Origin: Bacillota bacterium
Lineage (GTDB): Bacteria > Bacillota > UBA4882 > UBA8346
Reading direction: 5' to 3'
Assembly (NCBI GenBank): GCA_023435225.1
Contig: JAEYRX010000089.1
Span: 1 to 24,165, forward strand
DNA length: 24,165 nucleotides
This document shows positions 19,985-24,165 of the stretch, piece by piece. The position numbers and the translations under genes are program-made. The notes under the pieces were generated by a model. It ran no database searches. It was not told the DNA's origin and was given only the letters and a program-made list of their open reading frames with translations. The stretch's first letter is position 1; the number at the start of each line of letters is the position of its first letter.

Positions 19985-21343
19985 ATGAGAAATAAACTGG
20001 TAATCCCCATTTTAGCTTTGGCATTGATAGTTGCCTGTGGATGGGGTTATTCACAATACCAGGCAAAGCGTCAATGGGAAATTAATGCAGAAAATCAATA
20101 TCAACGGGCATTTGAAGAATTGGCAACCAGGACTGGAAATATGGAAACTGCTATGTCAAAGGCCTTAGTTGCCGGCTCATTTCCACAATCAGTTCAATTA
20201 CTAACTAATATTTGGCGGGAATCCAATTCTTGCCAAAACGATCTGGGCCAACTTCCATTAACATCAATGGAACTGGCTAGAATGAAAAAGTTATTTGCTT
20301 TAACAAGTTCTTTTTGCTTAAACACCGCCCAGAACAAATTGTTGAAGGGAACCACAATCAATGATAAGGAATGGGATACCTTAAAAGGCTTGCGTGATCA
20401 GACTAAAATCATGGCCCGCCACCTGACTAATCTGCGCCGGGAGTTTTATAACAACCGGGCCAGCTGGCTTCAGGTAGACCGGCTCGGAACTATCGGGGCT
20501 GCCGGGATGGCGGATAACTTTAATAATAATAAAGTCACTAAATCATTTTTAATGTTGGAAGATGGGTTACGGCGAGTCACCAATATGCAGGTTGAGGGGA
20601 GTAATCTTGATTTTGTACCAAAGCCCACCGGTCTTACCGGAAAGAACATCAGCGCTCAAGATGCGGTAGCAATAGCTAGAAAATTTGTTACTCCAGAGCT
20701 AAAAAAGGTGACTGTTAAAAATGAACGCCTAATTAAAGGAGATTATCCTAGTTATATGGTGTCAGTGACTGACCCGCGTCAACCGGATAATGATCGACGT
20801 TTAAGTATCAGTATGAAGGGCGGTCATATAATGTGGATGTTGGGGAACCGTACCGTTAAAAACTCCAAGCTGAATATTGATCAAGTAAAGATTAAAGCCG
20901 CTGATTTCCTGACTAAAAAAGGATATCCGGGAATGGAAGCGGTTGCGGTAGAGAAAGTTGCCAATATCAGTACGGTCACCTGTGCGCCAAAACGTAATGG
21001 AGTTATTCGGTATCCGGAACTGACAAAAGTGCAAGTGGCTAATGATAATGGAGAAATACTGGGTATAGATGCCGTACCTTATTTAACCTTTAATGATCCG
21101 AATGAAACTAAAGTTCCAAAAACGCGCTATAGCGAAAACCAAATTAGACAATTGTTGAATTCCCATTTTGAACCGGAGAAGATTGAAATGGCTCAGGTTT
21201 TGGATGAACAGTACAATAAAGTCCTCTGTTATCAAGTAAATGGAACTGAGGGCGCCAATAAATATCAATTGTTCTATAATGCCGATACTGGGAAAGAAGA
21301 AAAAATCCGAAAAGTTGACCGTTTAGGAAATGAAATTTTATAG
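19985..21343 (+). CDS. ypeB: Spore germination protein YpeB
   Basis: 452 aa. N-terminal membrane anchor (VIPILALALIVACGWGYSQY), then the YpeB helical domain (NQYQRAFEELATRTGNMETAMSKALVAGS; LGQLPLTSMEL). The second half has PepSY-type repeats (ISAQDAVAIARKFV; KIKAADFLTKKGYPGMEAVAVEK; YSENQIRQLLNSHF). In Bacillus, YpeB holds and stabilises the cortex-lytic enzyme SleB in the spore. sleB is normally the upstream neighbour but is absent here. ATG 19985 is chosen because AAAGGATGG (19971-19979) is the SD; the ATG at 19976 lies within it. Its presence shows the organism forms endospores. Confidence 0.92.
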   Translation: MRNKLVIPILALALIVACGWGYSQYQAKRQWEINAENQYQRAFEELATRTGNMETAMSKALVAGSFPQSVQLLTNIWRESNSCQNDLGQLPLTSMELARMKKLFALTSSFCLNTAQNKLLKGTTINDKEWDTLKGLRDQTKIMARHLTNLRREFYNNRASWLQVDRLGTIGAAGMADNFNNNKVTKSFLMLEDGLRRVTNMQVEGSNLDFVPKPTGLTGKNISAQDAVAIARKFVTPELKKVTVKNERLIKGDYPSYMVSVTDPRQPDNDRRLSISMKGGHIMWMLGNRTVKNSKLNIDQVKIKAADFLTKKGYPGMEAVAVEKVANISTVTCAPKRNGVIRYPELTKVQVANDNGEILGIDAVPYLTFNDPNETKVPKTRYSENQIRQLLNSHFEPEKIEMAQVLDEQYNKVLCYQVNGTEGANKYQLFYNADTGKEEKIRKVDRLGNEIL

Positions 21344-21440
21344 GCAAAAGGTATGAGGCAAAATAATGAGTTTGAAGGATAAAGAAGTAATAAGCATAAA
21401 CTATGGTTATTTAACAAATAAAAAGAAATAAATGGGAACC

Positions 21441-21470
21441 TTGACAACCGGACCGGAGTGAATATATAAT
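21441..21470 (+). promoter_or_regulatory. Sigma-A promoter of the serA leader
   Basis: TTGACA (21441-21446), 18 nt, TATAAT (21465-21470): both hexamers perfect. Transcription should start near 21477, giving a leader of about 290 nt. Confidence 0.85.
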
Positions 21471-21483
21471 ACAAAATAAATAT

Positions 21484-21706
21484 AATTCATCCGGTTATGA
21501 AGAGGAATAGTATCCTTTGTTTCGATCTTAGAGAACTGGTGGAAGCTGCAAACCAGTATCAAACACAGGAGAATCCCCCTTGGAGCTGCGGGAGGAAACA
21601 TGGATCAGTGTATTGAATCATGGGTAATCTCGCCGGGTAAACCCGATATAGTTTATTAGAGATTCCAAAGAGGATTTGTACTTTGGGAAATAGGGTGGCA
21701 ACACGG
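21484..21706 (+). promoter_or_regulatory. Serine-specific T-box leader
   Basis: Conserved stem I features: AGAGAACTGGTGG, GCTGCAAACCAG, then GAATCCC with TTGGAGC. The triplet after GAA is TCC (21574-21576), a serine codon in the specifier position. The T-box sequence AGGGTGGCAACACGG is at 21692-21706. Uncharged tRNA-Ser should stabilise the antiterminator and allow serA transcription, which fits the downstream gene. Confidence 0.9.
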
Positions 21707-21742
21707 CTTTTCGTCCCTAAACGGGATGAAAGGCTTTTTTTA
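21705..21742 (+). terminator. T-box-controlled intrinsic terminator
   Basis: The stem TTTCGTCCC / GGGATGAAA (one G-U pair, loop TAAAC-type) is followed by GGCTTTTTTTATTTT. It overlaps the T-box sequence, as required for the mutually exclusive antiterminator. Confidence 0.88.
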
Positions 21743-21768
21743 TTTTAAAAAAGGAGAGGTGTTTTGGA

Positions 21769-23346
21769 ATGGCTAAAGTTTTAATTAGTGACCCTATTAC
21801 TCCGGCAGGAATTGAGTTATTCAAAGAAGCAGGATTTGAAGTTGAAGTCAAAACCGATCATACTAAAGAAGAATTATTAGCCAAAATCAGTAATTACGAT
21901 GCTTTAATTGTTCGCAGTCAAACTAAAGTTACGGCTGATATTATTGAAGCGGCGAATCAATTAAAAGTAATTGGCCGGGCCGGAGTTGGAGTCGACAATG
22001 TTGATGTCGAAGCCGCCACTAAGAAGGGAATTATTGTCCTGAACGCTCCGGATGGGAACACAATTTCCACGGCAGAATTAAGTATTGCAATGTTAATGGC
22101 TTTGGCCCGGAATATTCCTCAAGCGCATTCTTCACTCAAAGGTGGGGCCTGGGATCGAAAGAGCTTTACCGGAGTGGAAATAAACGGGAAAACCCTAGGT
22201 ATAGTAGGAATGGGCCGTATTGGAACGGAAGTCTCCAAACGAATGATAGTAATGGGTATGAATGTGCTGGCATATGACCCGTTTTTAACTCAGGAAAGAG
22301 CGGATTCATTGGGAGTAAAGTTGGCAAGCTTGGACCAGATTGTTTCGGAATCTGATTTTATTACTGTACATACTCCATTAACTGCTGAAACAAAAGGTTT
22401 ATTTGGCGCCAAAGAATTTGCCAAAATGAAAAAAGGAGTTCGTTTAATTAACTGTGCCCGGGGTGGGATCTATGATGAACAGGCGCTGGCCGAGGCACTC
22501 AAATCAGGTCAGGTTGCCGGAGCTGCTATTGACGTTTATCCGGTTGAGCCGCCAACTGATCGCACTTTAATTGATCTGCCGCAAGTGGTGGTAACTCCTC
22601 ATTTGGGAGCGTCCACCAAAGAAGCTCAGGAAAACGTTGCTGTTGATGTAGCTATTGAAGTCATAAAGGTTTTAAAGGGAGAAGTATTTAAAAATGCGGT
22701 TAATCTGCCTCCGTTGCGCCCGGAAGTTAAAGCAGCTATCCAGCCATACTTCGGCTTAATGGAAGCTTTAGGGAAAGTTACCGCCCAGTTAGCATCACCC
22801 CCAATTAATAAGTTGGAATTAAACTATTTAGGGGAAATTGCTCAACAAGATACTACCTATCTGTCAACATTGTTTGTTAAAGGGTTGCTTCAAGCTAATT
22901 TGGATGATGAAGTAAATCAAGTAAATGCAATGTTTTTAGCTAAAGAGAAAGGCTTGAAAATAAATGAGTTGAAGAGTCCCGAAGTATCCGGTTATTCCAG
23001 TTTAATTAAAATAGTGTTTACAACTGCCGCCGGAACTCATACGCTGTCCGGAACAGTGATGGAGAATAATGAAGGCCGGATAGTCGAGATCGAAGGATAT
23101 CATTTTGATATTGAACCTACCGGTACTATGCTGGTAATCAAACATACTGATAAACCCGGAGTCATTGGCGAAGTAGGTACAATCTTGGGCCAAATGAATA
23201 TTAATATCGCTGCAATGCAGGTTGGGAGAAAAGAATTGGGTGGAAATGCCGTTATGGTTATCAATGTGGATTCGGTAGAACCGGAGGTTACTCAAAAACT
23301 GGAACAGGCGAAATCTGTTTCTAAGGCCCGAATCATTAATCTCTAG
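21769..23346 (+). CDS. serA: D-3-phosphoglycerate dehydrogenase
   Basis: 525 aa, the long SerA type. Residues 1-310 form the NAD-dependent 2-hydroxyacid dehydrogenase: GRAGVGVDNVD, the Rossmann GIVGMGRIGTEV, INCARGGIYDE (Arg) and VVVTPHLGAST (catalytic His278). An intervening domain about 320-450 (ENVAVDVAIEV onward; NLPPLRPE) is followed by a C-terminal ACT domain (LVIKHTDKPGVIGEVGTILGQMNINIAAMQVGR), where serine feedback binds. It oxidises 3-phosphoglycerate, the first step of serine synthesis. AGGAGAGG is 9 nt before ATG. Transcription depends on the serine T-box upstream. No serB or serC follows. Confidence 0.97.
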   Translation: MAKVLISDPITPAGIELFKEAGFEVEVKTDHTKEELLAKISNYDALIVRSQTKVTADIIEAANQLKVIGRAGVGVDNVDVEAATKKGIIVLNAPDGNTISTAELSIAMLMALARNIPQAHSSLKGGAWDRKSFTGVEINGKTLGIVGMGRIGTEVSKRMIVMGMNVLAYDPFLTQERADSLGVKLASLDQIVSESDFITVHTPLTAETKGLFGAKEFAKMKKGVRLINCARGGIYDEQALAEALKSGQVAGAAIDVYPVEPPTDRTLIDLPQVVVTPHLGASTKEAQENVAVDVAIEVIKVLKGEVFKNAVNLPPLRPEVKAAIQPYFGLMEALGKVTAQLASPPINKLELNYLGEIAQQDTTYLSTLFVKGLLQANLDDEVNQVNAMFLAKEKGLKINELKSPEVSGYSSLIKIVFTTAAGTHTLSGTVMENNEGRIVEIEGYHFDIEPTGTMLVIKHTDKPGVIGEVGTILGQMNINIAAMQVGRKELGGNAVMVINVDSVEPEVTQKLEQAKSVSKARIINL

Positions 23347-23504
23347 GATCGGTAGGGATTTACGGATTTAAATGACTAAAACATTCTAGTACAATATATA
23401 GATAAATCCAACTTACTATTGTTGTATTCAAAATTTAATTAAGGAAATCATAATAATCCCTTAAACAATAACTTTTAACCTCTATCCGGCATAACATATT
23501 ATAT

Positions 23505-23574
23505 TATTACAGCGAAAGCCTTGATTTCATTCGTTAAAAATCTATCTTCAAGCCGTGAGTTTTTCGCTGTAATA
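23505..23574. repeat. Nested inverted repeat before the 121-aa gene
   Basis: Outer arms TATTACAGCGAAA (23505-23517) and TTTCGCTGTAATA-type (23562-23574) pair over 13 bp. Inside, CTTGA (23520-23524) pairs with TCAAG (23548-23552). It ends only 8 nt before the SD AAGGAGGG, so it would form in the 5' leader of the following gene. The spacer 23347-23504 before it has a short GGATTTACGGATT piece but no gene. Confidence 0.6.
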
Positions 23575-23597
23575 TTAATTATAAGGAGGGATTTTAA

Positions 23598-23963
23598 ATG
23601 AAGGCGCACCAACCTCCTAAAACCCTCCGCTTATTGATTGAGAAAAAATGGCTGGTTGAAACAATTACCGGTCTGGGTAGCGGTTATTTAACGCATTTGT
23701 CATATCAAAATGAAGTGATCGATCCGGAAGTATTACAGATCATAAAAAATAAACAATTTGAAGATAAGGTTTTAGGAGAGATAATTTTTCGAGACCAAAA
23801 AGATTATCTACGTATAGCGGAAGCCGAAGTGATTGAGGTAAATGATTTTCAGAGCTTTATTCGCTTTGATCTCCGGTTGCTGGAAGTGGTTCCGTTTATC
23901 CGGGGAAAAGTCCAGAACTATAACTCTAATTATCTGTGTTATTTACACATAAAGCAGATTTAG
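23598..23963 (+). CDS. Uncharacterised 121-aa protein
   Basis: A strong SD (AAGGAGGG) 8-9 nt before ATG and a coding-like composition support a real gene; a good terminator follows. No signal peptide, membrane helix or Cys cluster. It looks beta-rich: WLVETITGLGSGYLTHLSYQNEVIDPEVLQII, then GEIIFRDQKDYLRIAEAEVIEVNDF, FIRFDLRLLEVVPF. I do not recognise a family. The nested inverted repeat in its leader suggests post-transcriptional or repressor-type control. It is monocistronic. Confidence 0.7.
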   Translation: MKAHQPPKTLRLLIEKKWLVETITGLGSGYLTHLSYQNEVIDPEVLQIIKNKQFEDKVLGEIIFRDQKDYLRIAEAEVIEVNDFQSFIRFDLRLLEVVPFIRGKVQNYNSNYLCYLHIKQI

Positions 23964-23988
23964 AGTTAATTCGATGATTTAAGAATAT

Positions 23989-24038
23989 CAACTTTTGGAA
24001 AATCGTTAATCATTCGATATTTTCAAAAGTTGTTTTTT
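23989..24038 (+). terminator. Intrinsic terminator of the 121-aa gene
   Basis: CAACTTTTGG... and ...CAAAAGTTG pair, with an inner AAAAT/ATTTT and TCG/CGA stem containing small bulges, followed by TTTTTTATTAA. It lies 25 nt after the stop codon. Confidence 0.85.
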
Positions 24039-24046
24039 ATTAACTC

Positions 24047-24067
24047 AACTTTCGCAAAGCGAAAGTT
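24047..24067. repeat. Perfect 9-bp hairpin
   Basis: AACTTTCGC-AAA-GCGAAAGTT. It has no T-tract. Beyond it, 24068-24165 contains no gene; TTGACA at 24117-24122 with TATAAA 15 nt later is a weak promoter candidate for something past the right edge. Confidence 0.55.
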
Positions 24068-24165
24068 AGAACAGACTCAATAAACAGTAATAATCAGACA
24101 TAAAAATGAACAGTAATTGACAAATGAGCGAAGATCATATAAAAACACCCCTTCATTTGGTATAG

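Overview
The window is AT-rich and looks like a chromosomal segment of a spore-forming bacterium of Firmicutes type that also has an outer membrane. The evidence is mixed but coherent. AGGAGG-type ribosome binding sites, a serine T-box leader and a YpeB germination protein point to an endospore-forming Firmicute. A LptD/OstA-like protein ending in a C-terminal Phe, next to a YajG-like secreted protein, points to a diderm envelope. Lineages that combine these traits include Negativicutes, Halanaerobiales and the Limnochordia/Hydrogenispora group. I cannot place the organism more precisely from sequence alone.

Layout. 1-284: start of a secreted FnIII-like protein (minus strand). 720-1916: class III (ArgD-like) aminotransferase whose stop codon lies inside a 94-bp nested palindrome. 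2036-2125: tiny ORF with a strong SD. 2273-4645: convergent LptD-like and YajG-like envelope genes. 4786-5763: PhzF-family isomerase plus what looks like a leftover PhzF C-terminus. 5946-7620: two related Cys-rich repeat proteins (minus strand) with near-identical promoter architecture, probably spore-coat-like mother-cell genes. 7793-8367: TetR regulator with a -1 frame change at an A_AAA_AAG heptamer. 8432-10300: ArsR, small CxCHC coiled-coil protein and MFS exporter, with an operator-like dyad at each of two promoters. 10398-11590: Lrp/AsnC regulator divergent from an isochorismatase-family hydrolase.

11642-18144 is the metal block. A cobalamin riboswitch precedes cbiM-cbiN-cbiQ-cbiO (cobalt uptake). 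A second ECF system follows, nikMN-nikQ-nikO, whose promoter carries an almost perfect NikR operator (GTGcTAC-N13-GTAACAC). The nikR gene lies convergent at its end with all four nickel ligands. Cobalt and nickel import are therefore placed side by side under two different sensors, B12 and Ni-NikR.

18182-18893: the C-terminal stump of an ECF sigma factor followed by a His/Trp-rich membrane protein. 18926-19588: LamG-fold lipoprotein. 19985-21343: ypeB. 21441-23346: promoter, serine T-box (UCC specifier), terminator and serA. 23598-23963: unknown protein preceded by a nested inverted repeat.

The intergenic spaces are unusually rich in palindromes and in word-like degenerate repeats (CACAGAG..., GGGAACAG..., GGATTTACACGGATT...). 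The most unusual items are the co-regulated repeat-protein pair, the tetR frame change, and the three nested long hairpins.
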